A stretch of 56,789 bases of DNA from Roseiarcus sp050010035 (GTDB lineage: Bacteria; Pseudomonadota; Alphaproteobacteria; Rhizobiales; Beijerinckiaceae): assembly GCA_050010035.1 (NCBI GenBank), contig JBEKLU010000018.1, positions 1 to 56,789 of the forward strand, given 5' to 3'. Positions 33,873 to 43,217 of this stretch are shown here, in pieces. Position 1 is the first letter of the stretch; the number at the start of each line of letters is the position of its first letter. The notes under the pieces are model-generated. The model was not told the origin of the DNA and ran no database searches. It saw only the letters and a list, made by a program, of their open reading frames with translations. A program made the position numbers and the translations under genes.

Positions 33873-34768
33873 AGATCGATCGTCCCTTCAGCGATCAACA
33901 CCGCCGAGCCGCCGATCGAAGCCGACTTCAGCGCGCCGCCCTCCACCTCGAGGCCGAGCGCGATTCTGCTCGGGCGGCCCATCTCGACGCCCTGCTCGAT
34001 GACGATCGAATGCTCGCCGTCGGCCGGAGGCTCGAATTCCATCACGACGCCGGCGAAGGCCGAGGCGGCGGCGCCGGTCGCCGGGTCCTCCCTGATGCCC
34101 CAGCCCGCGGCGAACATGCGCGCGCGATAGGGCGCGTCGGCGCGAGCCGCATCGCGCGTGTAGAGATAGACGCCCGGACCGCCGTCGGCGCCCCAGCGCG
34201 TGCGATCCGGGTCCGCTTTGGCCATCGCCGCGGCGCTGGCGATCGGCGCGAACAGAAAATCGACGCCGGCGCCGTAGACGGTCGGCCGATGCGCGCCGAA
34301 GCCGATGTCCGCCGGCTCGACGCTGAGACGATCGGCGATTTCGGCGGCGGACGGCGCCGCCCCGCCGCGTTGCGGCAGGCGCGGCAGCGTGAAATAAGCC
34401 GCCAGCGCCTGGCCGCGCCGATGGCGCGCGACGCAGACGACGTCGCCTATCCCCTCCTCCAGCACCAGGCGCAGGTCCTGCGCGGCGAGCAGCTCGGGCG
34501 CGCGCAGGTGCGCCAGCAGCGTCGCCGCGCCGACCGTCGGATGGCCGGCGAAGGGCAGCTCGCGGGCGGGGGTGAAGATGCGTAGCGCCGCCGTGTTGAC
34601 GGGATCGCGCGGCGCGACGACGAACACCGTCTCGGCGAGATTGAACTCGCGCGCGATTCCTTGCATGCGCGCATCGTCGAGCCCGTCGGCGTCGAGCACC
34701 ACCGCCAGCGGATTGCCGGCGAGCGGCGCGACGGTGAAGACGTCGAGCGTGTAGAATTGGCGGCGCAT
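33869..34768 (-). CDS. PhzF-family isomerase/epimerase
   Basis: 299 residues. N-terminal YTLDVFTVAPLAGNPLAVVL, NLAETVFV with the catalytic Glu, LPFAGHPTVGAATLL, and the C-terminal REDPATGAAASAFAGVV are PhzF marks. In Pseudomonas PhzF isomerises a phenazine precursor, but most homologues have unknown substrates, and no phenazine genes are present. It is the first gene of a two-gene leftward operon with the Nudix gene. Confidence 0.88.
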   Translation of the reverse strand: MRRQFYTLDVFTVAPLAGNPLAVVLDADGLDDARMQGIAREFNLAETVFVVAPRDPVNTAALRIFTPARELPFAGHPTVGAATLLAHLRAPELLAAQDLRLVLEEGIGDVVCVARHRRGQALAAYFTLPRLPQRGGAAPSAAEIADRLSVEPADIGFGAHRPTVYGAGVDFLFAPIASAAAMAKADPDRTRWGADGGPGVYLYTRDAARADAPYRARMFAAGWGIREDPATGAAASAFAGVVMEFEPPADGEHSIVIEQGVEMGRPSRIALGLEVEGGALKSASIGGSAVLIAEGTIDL

Positions 34769-34933
34769 GGGCGGCTCCTCTGACGCTTGCTTCTAGAGCG
34801 GTTTGCGAAGGATGGAAATCGCCGTTGCGACGACGCGCGGCTGAGCGAGTATTTTGCGTCGTCGGAATCGGGTTGCCGGCGAGCGAAGGCCGAGCGGATA
34901 AGTCGGCTTCATCGCTCGAAGGAGTTCGCCCTT

Positions 34934-36166
34934 ATGGCAAAAGACCCGATCGAGCCGCTCTCGCCGGCGTTCAACCGCTTGGCCTGGTCCAATCTCGCCG
35001 CCCAGGGCGCGGAGCAGATCGGGCTCGCGGCGGCGCCCATCTTCGCCGTGCTGGCGCTCGGCGCCGGCGCCGGCGAAGCGGGGTTGCTGCAGACCGCGCA
35101 AACGCTGCCTTTCCTTCTCGTTTCCATTCCCGCGGGGCTGCTCGCCGATCGCGTGTCGCGCTCGCGCCTGATGGCCGCCGCCGAAGCCCTGCGAACGGTG
35201 TCGTTGCTTTGCATCGTCGCGCTCGCGGCGGCCAGACTGTTGACGCTGCCGCTGCTCGCGCTTCTCGGCTTCGTCGGCGCCTGCGGCACGGTGGCCTACA
35301 GCGTGACGACGCCCGCGCTCGTGCCCTCGCTGGTGGGCGCGCGAGCACTGCCCAGGGCGAACGCCCGCATCGAGTTGGCCCGAACCAGCGCCTTCGCCGC
35401 CGGCCCGGCGTTGGGCGGAGCGCTGGTCGGCTGGATGGGAGCGACGCCTTCGTTCGCCTGCGCGGCCGGCCTGTCGCTCTGCGCCGTCATTCTGCTCGCG
35501 GGCGTCGCCGAGCCGCCGCGCCCCGTCGCCTCGCGCCGGCGCCTCCTTCATGAATTGCGCGAAGGAGCGGGGTTCGTGTTCGGCCACGCGCTGCTGCTTC
35601 CGGTGTTCGTGACGCAATTCATCTTCAATGTCGGTTTCTTCATCCTCTACGCCGCCTATGTGCCGCACGCGCTGCAATGGCTCCATCTGACGGCGTCCGA
35701 AGTCGGCATGACGCTCGGCGTCTACGGCGTCGGCATGACGGTCGGCGCGATGGGCGCGACGCGGGTTCTTCGCGCCTTGCCCTTTGGCGTCGTGGTCGCC
35801 ATAGGGCCGATCGCGGGGCTCGCCGGGTCGCTGCTCATGGCCCTCACCATCTGGGCGCCCTCCGCTTCGCTCGCCGCGCTCGCCTTCTTTCTTCTCGGCG
35901 CGGGTCCGATCGTCTGGGTCATCAGCACGACGACCTTGCGCCAGAGCGTGACGCCGCGGGACCTCATGGGCCGGGTCTCGGCGATCAATATCGTGTCTTA
36001 CGGCGCGCGCCCGCTCGGAGCGGCGATCGGCGCCGTCGTCGGCGGCGCCTACGGCGCCGAAACCTGCCTCGTCGTCGCCGTCGTCGCCTTCGCCCTTCAG
36101 GCTTGCGTGATCTTGCTGTCGCCGGTCCCGCGGGTCATCGAACTGCCGGCGCTGGCGCGCGCCTGA
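34934..36166 (+). CDS. Major facilitator superfamily exporter
   Basis: 410 residues with about 12 membrane helices. The loop 2-3 motif is PAGLLADRVSRSRLM (GxxxDRxxR), and a DLMGRVSAIN repeat of it is in the second half. It resembles the MFS_3/enterobactin-exporter-like branch. AAGGAG at 34919-34924 fixes the ATG at 34934. The transported compound is unknown; a link to the Pls-type product 3 kb away is possible but unproven. Confidence 0.85.
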   Translation: MAKDPIEPLSPAFNRLAWSNLAAQGAEQIGLAAAPIFAVLALGAGAGEAGLLQTAQTLPFLLVSIPAGLLADRVSRSRLMAAAEALRTVSLLCIVALAAARLLTLPLLALLGFVGACGTVAYSVTTPALVPSLVGARALPRANARIELARTSAFAAGPALGGALVGWMGATPSFACAAGLSLCAVILLAGVAEPPRPVASRRRLLHELREGAGFVFGHALLLPVFVTQFIFNVGFFILYAAYVPHALQWLHLTASEVGMTLGVYGVGMTVGAMGATRVLRALPFGVVVAIGPIAGLAGSLLMALTIWAPSASLAALAFFLLGAGPIVWVISTTTLRQSVTPRDLMGRVSAINIVSYGARPLGAAIGAVVGGAYGAETCLVVAVVAFALQACVILLSPVPRVIELPALARA

Positions 36167-36252
36167 ACGCGGCGCGGAGCGTTCGCTCGGGTTTGCATCC
36201 GGCGGCGTTTCGGGCGATCGTTCATCGGGCCGCGCCGAGTGGAGAGGAAGGC

Positions 36253-36777
36253 ATGTCGAAGCTGAAGCCGAATGCATGGGTCTTGATCGCCTCGCTCGCC
36301 TTCGCCGGCCCGGCGAGCGCGCAGCAGGCGGCCGCGCCTGAAGCCGTTCCCGACAAGATGCCGTTCGCGACGCCGTACGGCGCGCCGATTTCGCTCGAGC
36401 GCGCGCAGAGCGCGATCAGCGCGGCGATCGCCGAGGCCGGCAGGCGGGGCTGGGCGGAGAATGTCGCGGTGGTCGATTCGGGCGCCAACCTCGTGGCGTT
36501 CGCGCGCATGGACGGCGCGCAACTCGCCTCGATCGCGATCGCCGAGCACAAGGCGCGCGCCTCGGCGGGTTTTCGCCGCCCGACCAAGGCCTTTGAGGAC
36601 GGCGTGCAGAAATCCGACAACAAGGCGCTGCTCACCCTCGACGGCGTCATCGCCTCGCGCGGCGGCATTCCCTTGATCGAGGACGGAAAACTGATCGGCG
36701 CGATCGGCTGCTCCGGCGGAATCAACGTACAGGACGAAGCAACGTGCATGGCGGGCGCGGCGACGATCAACAAGTAG
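36253..36777 (+). CDS. Exported HbpS/GlcG-like (DUF336) protein
   Basis: 174 residues. A signal peptide ends at PASAQQ (about residue 23). The DUF336 domain follows: ISLERAQSAISAAIAEAGRR, VAVVDSGANLVAFARMDGAQ, a KARASAGFRRPTKAF part, ASRGGIPLIEDGKLIGAIGC and SGG near the end. HbpS proteins bind haem and sense redox stress; some others in the family act on small organic molecules. ATG at 36253 has GGAGAGGAAGG upstream. Confidence 0.82.
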   Translation: MSKLKPNAWVLIASLAFAGPASAQQAAAPEAVPDKMPFATPYGAPISLERAQSAISAAIAEAGRRGWAENVAVVDSGANLVAFARMDGAQLASIAIAEHKARASAGFRRPTKAFEDGVQKSDNKALLTLDGVIASRGGIPLIEDGKLIGAIGCSGGINVQDEATCMAGAATINK

Positions 36778-36811
36778 CAGCGCGTCGGGCGCCCGACGTC
36801 GATGGGCGCCC

Positions 36812-37666
36812 CTAGCAAGGCTCCGGCCGGAAGAGCCGCGTCGGCCGCACGAGCTCCTCCTGCGCCGCAACGATTTCCAGTTCGCGCCCGCCCGCCTTGG
36901 CCGTGGCGGCGACGACGCCGTAGACGCTCGAAGCGGCCTCGGCGAGGGCCTCGGCCGCCGAGCCCGAGCGCAGCCAGTGGAAGAAGAACAGGGCGGCGGT
37001 AAGATCGCCCGCGCCGTTGACCGCGATCGGCAGTTTTGGCGTGCGCAAGCGCCAAAACTCGGCGCCTTCGTAGGCGAGCATGTCGAGCGCGTCAGCCGGC
37101 GTGTCTTCGAGCCTGAGCGAGGTGACGAGGACGACTTGCGGACCTCGCGCGCGAAGCAGCGCGAGCGCCGCGCGCGCCTCGTCGAGATTGCCGACCGGGC
37201 GCCCGGCGAGGACGGCGAGTTCGAACGCGTTCGGCGTCAGCACGGTCGCGGCGGACAGGGCGCGCTCGCGCAGGAACTCGGCGACGGCCGCCTCGACGTA
37301 AACGCCGCGCCCCACGTCGCCGATCACGGGGTCGCAGGCGTAGGCCGCGCGCCGGTTCGCTTTCCTGACCGAGGCGAGCGCGCGCAGCGCCGCCTCGCCG
37401 ATTTCCGCTTTGCCGAGATAGCCGGAAATGACCCCCTCGCAGCGCGCGAGGGCGCCGATCGCCTGCAGCCCGGCGACGCAATCGTCGACCAGCGCGGCGT
37501 CGAACGCCCGGCCGCGCCAGCCGGGGTAGCCGGCGTGGCTGGAGAATTGCACGGTATGGATCGGCCAGACTTCACAGCCGAGCCGCTGCAACGGAAAAAC
37601 CGCGGCCGAATTGCCGACGTGGCCGTAGACGACGTGCGATTGGATGGAGAGGAGGGCGCCCGCCAT
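36812..37666 (-). CDS. pdxY: Pyridoxal kinase
   Basis: 284 residues. LSIQSHVVYGHVGNSAAVFP, then FSSHAGYPGWRGRAF, YACDPVIGDVGRGVYV and VNGAGDLTAALFFF (the GAGD anion hole with catalytic Asp) define the PdxY type of ribokinase-like vitamin B6 kinases. It makes PLP from pyridoxal in salvage. ATG at 37666; a GTG directly before it is less likely. Confidence 0.92.
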   Translation of the reverse strand: MAGALLSIQSHVVYGHVGNSAAVFPLQRLGCEVWPIHTVQFSSHAGYPGWRGRAFDAALVDDCVAGLQAIGALARCEGVISGYLGKAEIGEAALRALASVRKANRRAAYACDPVIGDVGRGVYVEAAVAEFLRERALSAATVLTPNAFELAVLAGRPVGNLDEARAALALLRARGPQVVLVTSLRLEDTPADALDMLAYEGAEFWRLRTPKLPIAVNGAGDLTAALFFFHWLRSGSAAEALAEAASSVYGVVAATAKAGGRELEIVAAQEELVRPTRLFRPEPC

Positions 37667-37757
37667 CACGGCAGGAGACGACGATTCGCGCGCTTCGTCA
37701 AAATCCGCGCGCCGGGGCCGTCTTAGCCTCGCCGCGCCTCTGCCCGTCCGCTCGCCT

Positions 37758-38405
37758 TCAGCCGAGGATCAGGTGATCTTCGACCGCGGTCACGCCCGGC
37801 ACGGACCAGGCCGCGCGTTCGGCGACTTCGCGCTCGTAGCGGGCTTTCACCTTGCCTTCGAGCGTCACCTTGTCGCCTTGGACGAAGACGCTGATCGTGT
37901 CCGCCTCGAGTTCGGCGTTGCGTTCCAGCGCGTCGACGATTTTCCTGCGCACGTCCTCGGGCCGCGCCTTTGGCGCGACGCGAATCTCGTTGGTCACGCC
38001 CACGACGCCGGAGAGCCTGCGCACCGCGGACTCCGCCGCTTCCCGCTGAAAATGCCAATTCACCGCGCCCGACAGCGTCACCCAGCCGTGCTGGACTTTC
38101 ACCATCACATCGTCGGCGGGAATCCGCGCGTCCCATTGCATGATCGACAGCGCCCGCTCGGCGATCTGGTCGTCCGCCGTCTTCTTGTCCTCGGCGTAGC
38201 GAACGACGATTTCCTGCGCGATCGCGCGCACCCCCTTGACGCGTTGCGCCGCCCGTTCGGCGGCGATTTTCTCGGCATAGCTGCCGACGTGTCCGGTCAA
38301 CGTGACGACGCCTCCTTCGACCGCGACGCCGATGCTGGCGGCGTCGAGGCTCGGATCGAAGTCGAGCTCGCTGACCACGTCCTGTCGCAAAGCCTTGTCG
38401 TCCAT
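37758..38405 (-). CDS. Triple BON-domain protein (OsmY-like)
   Basis: 215 residues containing three BON repeats, each with the G.V.L.G.V pattern: VEGGVVTLTGHVGSYAEK, VQHGWVTLSGAVNWHFQR and VQGDKVTLEGKVKARYER. No signal peptide is visible, unlike OsmY, so it is probably cytoplasmic or membrane-associated. It opens the leftward side of the stress-like region and is divergent from polX. ATG at 38405. Confidence 0.85.
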   Translation of the reverse strand: MDDKALRQDVVSELDFDPSLDAASIGVAVEGGVVTLTGHVGSYAEKIAAERAAQRVKGVRAIAQEIVVRYAEDKKTADDQIAERALSIMQWDARIPADDVMVKVQHGWVTLSGAVNWHFQREAAESAVRRLSGVVGVTNEIRVAPKARPEDVRRKIVDALERNAELEADTISVFVQGDKVTLEGKVKARYEREVAERAAWSVPGVTAVEDHLILG

Positions 38406-38631
38406 GCGCGTCTCCTTACATTCCACGAGATCAGAAACGCCAAGAATTCGATAATGCTTATCTCGGCGACGAAAGAAAGCTTTGATCGAGCGCAAGGCCG
38501 TCCGATGAATTATGCGGCTTAATAGGCTGGCGCGCCGGCGATCGAATTCATGCCGGGGTGGGCGTTCGACCCTGTCGATCGCGCTCGCGGCTGACGCCGC
38601 GGCGGCGATCCATCGATCGGGGGAAGCGACA

Positions 38632-40461
38632 ATGAAGGCGAAAAGCACATCGCCGGCGCAAGGGACGCGAACGACGCCGTCGCGCGGCGCGGCGCGGCTC
38701 GCCGCTTCGCCGCCGCACAACGAGGACATCGCCCGCGCTTTCGACGAGACGGCCGACATTCTCGAGATCGAGGAGGAGAACCCGTTCCGCGTTCGCGCCT
38801 ATCGCAACGCGGCGCGCACGTTGCGCAGCCTGGGCGAGGAGGCCGCCGACATGGTCGCCCGCGGCGCCGATCTCGACGCGTTGCCGGGCATCGGCGAAGA
38901 CCTCGCGGCGCAGATCGTCGAGATGGTCGCCAGCGGCCATCTGAGCCGGCTCGACTCCCTGCGGCCGGGCGCGCCCAAGCTCGCCCTGGCGCTGACGCGT
39001 CTGCCCGGCCTCGGACCCAAACGCGCCGTCCGTCTCTGCCGGGAACTGAGGCCGAAGCCGAAGACGCTCGAAGACGTTCTCGCGGCGTGCCGGGAAGGGC
39101 GGGTGCGCGGCCTTGCGGGCTTCGGCGCCAAGAGCGAACGCTTGCTGTTGGAGCGCCTGAGCGCCGATCTTCAGCGCCCGACCCGCTACAAGCTCGCCAG
39201 CGTCGAGGCTTACGCGGCCGCGACGCTGGCCGATCTGCGCGGCCTCGCGGCGGTCGAAAGAATCGAAGCGGCCGGCTCCTATCGGCGCAGAAAGGAGACC
39301 GTCGGCGATCTCGATTTCGTCGCCGCCTCGCGTTCGCCGGCCGAGGTCGTCGAGCGCTTCGCCTCGACGCCCGAGGCGGCGAAGATCCTCGCCGCCGGTC
39401 CGACGCGCGCGAGCCTCGTTATGAAGAGCGGCGTCCAGGTCGACCTGCGCGTCGTCGCGCCGGAGAGCTACGGCGCGGCGCTGCTCTATTTCACCGGCTC
39501 CAAGGCGCACAACATCGCGCTGCGCCGCATGGCCCAGGAGCGCGGGCTGAAGATCAACGAATACGGCGTCTACCGCGGCGCGCAGTCGATCGCCGGCGAC
39601 ACCGAGGCTTCGGTCTACGCGGCGCTCGGCCTCGCCTATATCGAGCCGGAACTGCGCGAAGCGAGCGGCGAGATCGAGGCGGCGGCGCGCCACGCTCTTC
39701 CCAAGCTGGTGCGCCTCGTCGACGTCAAGGGCGACCTCCACGCCCACACCAGCGCCAGCGACGGCATGAACTCGCTCGAAGAGATGGCGCGCGCGGCGCG
39801 CCAGCGCGGGCTCGACTATCTCGCGATCACCGATCATTCGCGCCGGCTGACGGTGGCGCACGGGCTCGACGCCGAGCGCCTTCGCCGGCAAGGGGAGGCG
39901 ATCGACCGGCTCAACGCGCAAATGCGCGGCTTCACGCTGCTGAAGGGAATCGAAGTCGAAATCCTCAAAGACGGAACGCTCGATCTTCCCGACGAGGCGC
40001 TGAAACGCCTCGATCTCGTCGTGGCGGCGATCCACTCCGACTTCGCCCTGCCGCGCGACGAGCAGACGGAGCGGATTTTGCGCGCGCTCGATAACCCTTA
40101 CGTCGCGATTCTCGCCCATCCGACCGGCCGGCTGCTGCTCGAGCGCGACCCCTACGACGTCGACATGCCCCGCATCATGAAGGCGGCGCGCGCGCGCGGA
40201 TGCTTCCTGGAGATCAACGCGCATCCCGATCGGCTCGATCTGAGCGACGCGCATTGCCGGATGGCGAAGAACGAAGGCGTGAAGCTGAGCCTGGGGACCG
40301 ACGCGCACCGCGTCGGCGATTTGGGCAATCTGGCGTACGGCGTCGATTGCGCGCGCCGCGGCTGGCTGGAGGCGGGCGACATCGTCAACACCCGGTCGAT
40401 CGGGGAGTTGAAGGCGCTGCTCGGAGCGGCGCGTCGAGCGAAAGCGGAGGATGCGAAATGA
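38632..40461 (+). CDS. polX: PolX DNA polymerase/3'-5' exonuclease
   Basis: 609 residues. N-terminal 8-kDa-like and helix-hairpin-helix parts (ILEIEEENPFRVRAYRNAA, LPGIGEDLAAQIV, LPGLGPKRAVRL), the Pol beta-like palm (KETVGDLDFV and VQVDLRVV Asp residues), and a C-terminal PHP nuclease with all metal motifs (GDLHAHTSASDG, ITDHS, AIHSDF, ILAHPTGR, INAHPDR, GTDAHR). It is a gap-filling repair polymerase. ATG at 38632; its TGA overlaps the PRPP synthetase start, so they are coupled. Confidence 0.93.
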   Translation: MKAKSTSPAQGTRTTPSRGAARLAASPPHNEDIARAFDETADILEIEEENPFRVRAYRNAARTLRSLGEEAADMVARGADLDALPGIGEDLAAQIVEMVASGHLSRLDSLRPGAPKLALALTRLPGLGPKRAVRLCRELRPKPKTLEDVLAACREGRVRGLAGFGAKSERLLLERLSADLQRPTRYKLASVEAYAAATLADLRGLAAVERIEAAGSYRRRKETVGDLDFVAASRSPAEVVERFASTPEAAKILAAGPTRASLVMKSGVQVDLRVVAPESYGAALLYFTGSKAHNIALRRMAQERGLKINEYGVYRGAQSIAGDTEASVYAALGLAYIEPELREASGEIEAAARHALPKLVRLVDVKGDLHAHTSASDGMNSLEEMARAARQRGLDYLAITDHSRRLTVAHGLDAERLRRQGEAIDRLNAQMRGFTLLKGIEVEILKDGTLDLPDEALKRLDLVVAAIHSDFALPRDEQTERILRALDNPYVAILAHPTGRLLLERDPYDVDMPRIMKAARARGCFLEINAHPDRLDLSDAHCRMAKNEGVKLSLGTDAHRVGDLGNLAYGVDCARRGWLEAGDIVNTRSIGELKALLGAARRAKAEDAK

Positions 40462-41981
40462 CGACGATGGCCGTTGACGATCCGCCGTTGCGGCGCCTGT
40501 TCGATCGACTGGATTTCGCGCCGCGGCCCGCGCAGGCGCGACTGGCGGAGCTTCTGGCGCAGTGGGAAGCGTTGCGCGACGAGCGCGTCGCGCCGCGCTC
40601 GCCTTTCGCGCGCAGCGCCGTCCCGCCCGACGCGTTCCTCTTCGCGCGAACGGACGGCGAGAACGACTACGTCCTCGAGCGCGCCTCGTCGAGCCTGGAA
40701 AGCGTGCTGGGGAGCGCCGAGGCGGGCGACACGCTCGCCGCCGCGCCCAACCCGCGCCAGGCGGCGCGCCTGCGCCGGCTGTTCGACGCCGTCATCAAGG
40801 CGGGCGAGCCGGTGCTGGCGGAATTCGTCATGGAAGGCGCCGGCGAGGGCGCCGTGGCGGTCGACCTGCTCGCCGCCCCGATGGCGGACGCTGAAGGGCG
40901 GATTGGCGCGATCTTCGGCGGCTGCGAGTTGCGAGCGATATCCGGCGGCGCCGCGCGTCGGCCGAGCCGGGCGCGCGAGCTGGCCGGACCCGTCCTCTTC
41001 GCCCTCGCCAACGCGCGCGCCCTCGCCGACAGCGTCGCGGCGCGGCTCGGAACCGATATCGCGCCGCACGAGGAGCGCGATTTCGAAGACGGCGAGCACA
41101 AGATCCGCCCGACGACGAGCGTGCGCGGCCGCGACGTCTACGTCTTCGCCGACCTGACGACGTCCCCCGGGCAGAGCGTCAACGACAAGCTGTGCAAGCT
41201 CATGTTCTTCGTCGGCGCGCTGAAGCAATCGGCGGCGCGAAGCGTGACGGTCGTCGCGCCGTATCTGTGCTACGCGCGCAAGGAGCGCCAGACCAAGCCG
41301 CGCGATCCCGTCGCCACGCGCTATCTCGCGCAGATGTTCGAGGCGGTCGGCGTCGACTGCGTGATCTCGGTGACCGCCCACAGCCTCGCCGCGTTCCAGA
41401 ACGCGTTCCGCTGCCGCGCCGAGCATCTCGATACGGACGCGCTCTTCGCCCACGCCCTGGCCGGGCGGCTGAAAGGGCGGCGGGCGGCCGTCGTGTCGCC
41501 CGATCCGGGCGGCGAGAAACGCGCCGAACTGTTCCGCGCCACGCTCGAACGCGTGCTCGGCGCGCCCGTCGCCAAGGCGTTCGTCGACAAGACGCGCAGC
41601 ATGGGCAAAGTCACCGGCGATCTCTTCGCCGGCGACGTCGAGGGGCGGACGGCGATCATCCTCGACGACATGATCACCACCGGCGGCACGATGATGCGCG
41701 CGGCCGCGGCATGCCGCCGCAACGGGGCGAGCGAGGTCATTGCCGTCGCGACGCACGGCCTGTTCGTCGGCGGCGCGCCGGAACTGATGCGCGACGCCTC
41801 AATCGACGAAATCTGGGTCACCGATTGCGTCGCCCTGTCGGACGCGATGGCCGCCGAAGTCCATCGCGGCCGACTGCGCGTCGTGCGCGCGGGAGAGCTT
41901 CTGGCGGGCGCGATTCGACGCTGCCACCGCGGCGGCTCGATCAACGAGCTGCTGGAGCACGACCTCGCGCTGAAGAGTTGA
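40458..41981 (+). CDS. PRPP synthetase with about 200-residue N-terminal extension
   Basis: 507 residues, against about 315 for a housekeeping ribose-phosphate pyrophosphokinase. The C-terminal 300 residues carry the family marks: DFEDGEHKIRP, PYLCYARKERQTKPRDPV (catalytic loop), VSPDPGGEKR and the PRPP loop ILDDMITTGGTM. The N-terminal part (PPDAFLFARTDGENDYVLER, then a helix, then a GCELRAISGG strand) is PAS-like by eye. GGAGG at 40446-40450 fits the ATG at 40458, inside the polX end. It could make PRPP under a specific signal. Confidence 0.82.
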   Translation: MTTMAVDDPPLRRLFDRLDFAPRPAQARLAELLAQWEALRDERVAPRSPFARSAVPPDAFLFARTDGENDYVLERASSSLESVLGSAEAGDTLAAAPNPRQAARLRRLFDAVIKAGEPVLAEFVMEGAGEGAVAVDLLAAPMADAEGRIGAIFGGCELRAISGGAARRPSRARELAGPVLFALANARALADSVAARLGTDIAPHEERDFEDGEHKIRPTTSVRGRDVYVFADLTTSPGQSVNDKLCKLMFFVGALKQSAARSVTVVAPYLCYARKERQTKPRDPVATRYLAQMFEAVGVDCVISVTAHSLAAFQNAFRCRAEHLDTDALFAHALAGRLKGRRAAVVSPDPGGEKRAELFRATLERVLGAPVAKAFVDKTRSMGKVTGDLFAGDVEGRTAIILDDMITTGGTMMRAAAACRRNGASEVIAVATHGLFVGGAPELMRDASIDEIWVTDCVALSDAMAAEVHRGRLRVVRAGELLAGAIRRCHRGGSINELLEHDLALKS

Positions 41982-42080
41982 AGCGGCGCGATTCGCTCGT
42001 GTGCGTTAACCGATTAACACCCGCAACGCCCGGCGTCGGTCTATCCTTACCCGAACCGCAGCCATTCGGGAGGAAGAAAA

Positions 42081-42683
42081 ATGTCCGGCAAACGCATTTT
42101 GATGATCGTCGGCGACTTCGGCGAGGACTACGAGACGATGGTGCCCTTCCAGGCGCTGCTCGCGGTCGGCCACACCGTTCACGCCGTCTGCCCCGACAAG
42201 AAGGCGGGCGACGCCATCGCGACGTCGATCCACGACTTCGAGGGGCAGCAGACCTACTCGGAGAAGCGCGGCCATAACTTCGCGCTCAACGCGACATTCG
42301 CCGAGATCGATCCGGCGCGCTACGACGCGCTCGTCATCCCCGGCGGCCGCGCGCCCGAATACCTGCGCCTCAACGCGCGCGTGATCGAGATCGTCAAGCA
42401 TTTCTTCGCCGCGAACAAGCCGGTCGCCGCGATCTGCCACGGCGCGCAGATCCTCGCGGCGGCGGGCGTCTTGAAGGGACGCACCTGCTCGGCCTATCCC
42501 GCCTGCCGTCCCGAGGTGGAACTCGCCGGCGGCGTCTATGCCGACATCGCGATCGACGCGGCCACGACCGACGGCAATCTGGTCAGCGCGCCGGCCTGGC
42601 CGGCCCACCCCGCGTGGCTCTCGCAGTTCTTCGCCGCGCTGGGCGACACGATCAGCCACGCCGGCGTGCGACGGGCGGCGTGA
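42081..42683 (+). CDS. DJ-1/PfpI-family protein
   Basis: 200 residues. Class I glutamine-amidotransferase-like fold with AICHGAQILAAAG carrying the nucleophile-elbow Cys, GDFGEDYETMVPFQAL with the Glu near it, and a PGGRAPEYLR loop. Family members act as glyoxalases, deglycase-like or stress proteins. GGAGGAAG precedes the ATG at 42081. Close to PolX and the PRPP synthetase but with its own spacing of 100 bp. Confidence 0.88.
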   Translation: MSGKRILMIVGDFGEDYETMVPFQALLAVGHTVHAVCPDKKAGDAIATSIHDFEGQQTYSEKRGHNFALNATFAEIDPARYDALVIPGGRAPEYLRLNARVIEIVKHFFAANKPVAAICHGAQILAAAGVLKGRTCSAYPACRPEVELAGGVYADIAIDAATTDGNLVSAPAWPAHPAWLSQFFAALGDTISHAGVRRAA

Positions 42684-42758
42684 CCATCGCGCGCCCGCGC
42701 GCGAGAGCGATTGGCGTCTCGCGCGCCGCTTGGTAAGCTGGCGCCCGGGAGGTGGCCG

Positions 42759-43163
42759 ATGTGCAGGCTCTTCATCGGCGCGGATGCGCAATTGTGGCGA
42801 ACGCGTCTCAAATCCGTGCGCATGCGCGGCTATTCGACCAGCGTTCGCCTCGAAAACTTCTATTGGCGCGTGCTCGAGGAGATCGCGCGGCGCGACGCGA
42901 TGAACGTGTCGCAATTGCTGGCGAAGCTTCACGAGGAGCTTCTCGAAGCGCACGGAGAGGTCGAGAACTTCTCGTCCTTTCTCAGGGTCTGTTGCGGCCG
43001 CTACTTGACGCTGCAACTGGCGGGCGACGTGCCGCGCGATCTCGACCTGCCGATCCGCGGCCTCGACGCCGAAGGCATTTTGCGGCGCGAGGCGGCGCGT
43101 CTGGCGCCTTCGTCGCGCTTCGCCCGCTCGCCGGCCGGGGCGCCGTCCACCGCCGCGCCATAG
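42759..43163 (+). CDS. Ribbon-helix-helix domain protein
   Basis: 134 residues. The domain is TRLKSVRMRGYSTSVRLENF followed by YWRVLEEIARRDAMNVSQLL, like the RHH_4 family: a strand with alternating basic residues followed by two helices. It probably binds DNA. The rest (DLPIRGLDAEGILRREA) is a disordered tail. GGGAGG sits before the ATG at 42759. Target unknown. Confidence 0.75.
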   Translation: MCRLFIGADAQLWRTRLKSVRMRGYSTSVRLENFYWRVLEEIARRDAMNVSQLLAKLHEELLEAHGEVENFSSFLRVCCGRYLTLQLAGDVPRDLDLPIRGLDAEGILRREAARLAPSSRFARSPAGAPSTAAP

Positions 43164-43217
43164 CCCGAACCGTCGCGGCATGCGCGATCGGCGTCCCTCG
43201 CGCAGGGCGGCTCTTCT

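Noticed and set aside
34828..34864. Inverted repeat CGACGACGC...GCGTCGTCG before the MFS gene
   Set aside because: Loop of 19 nt, no T run and simple repeated GAC/GTC words; likely chance in this base composition.
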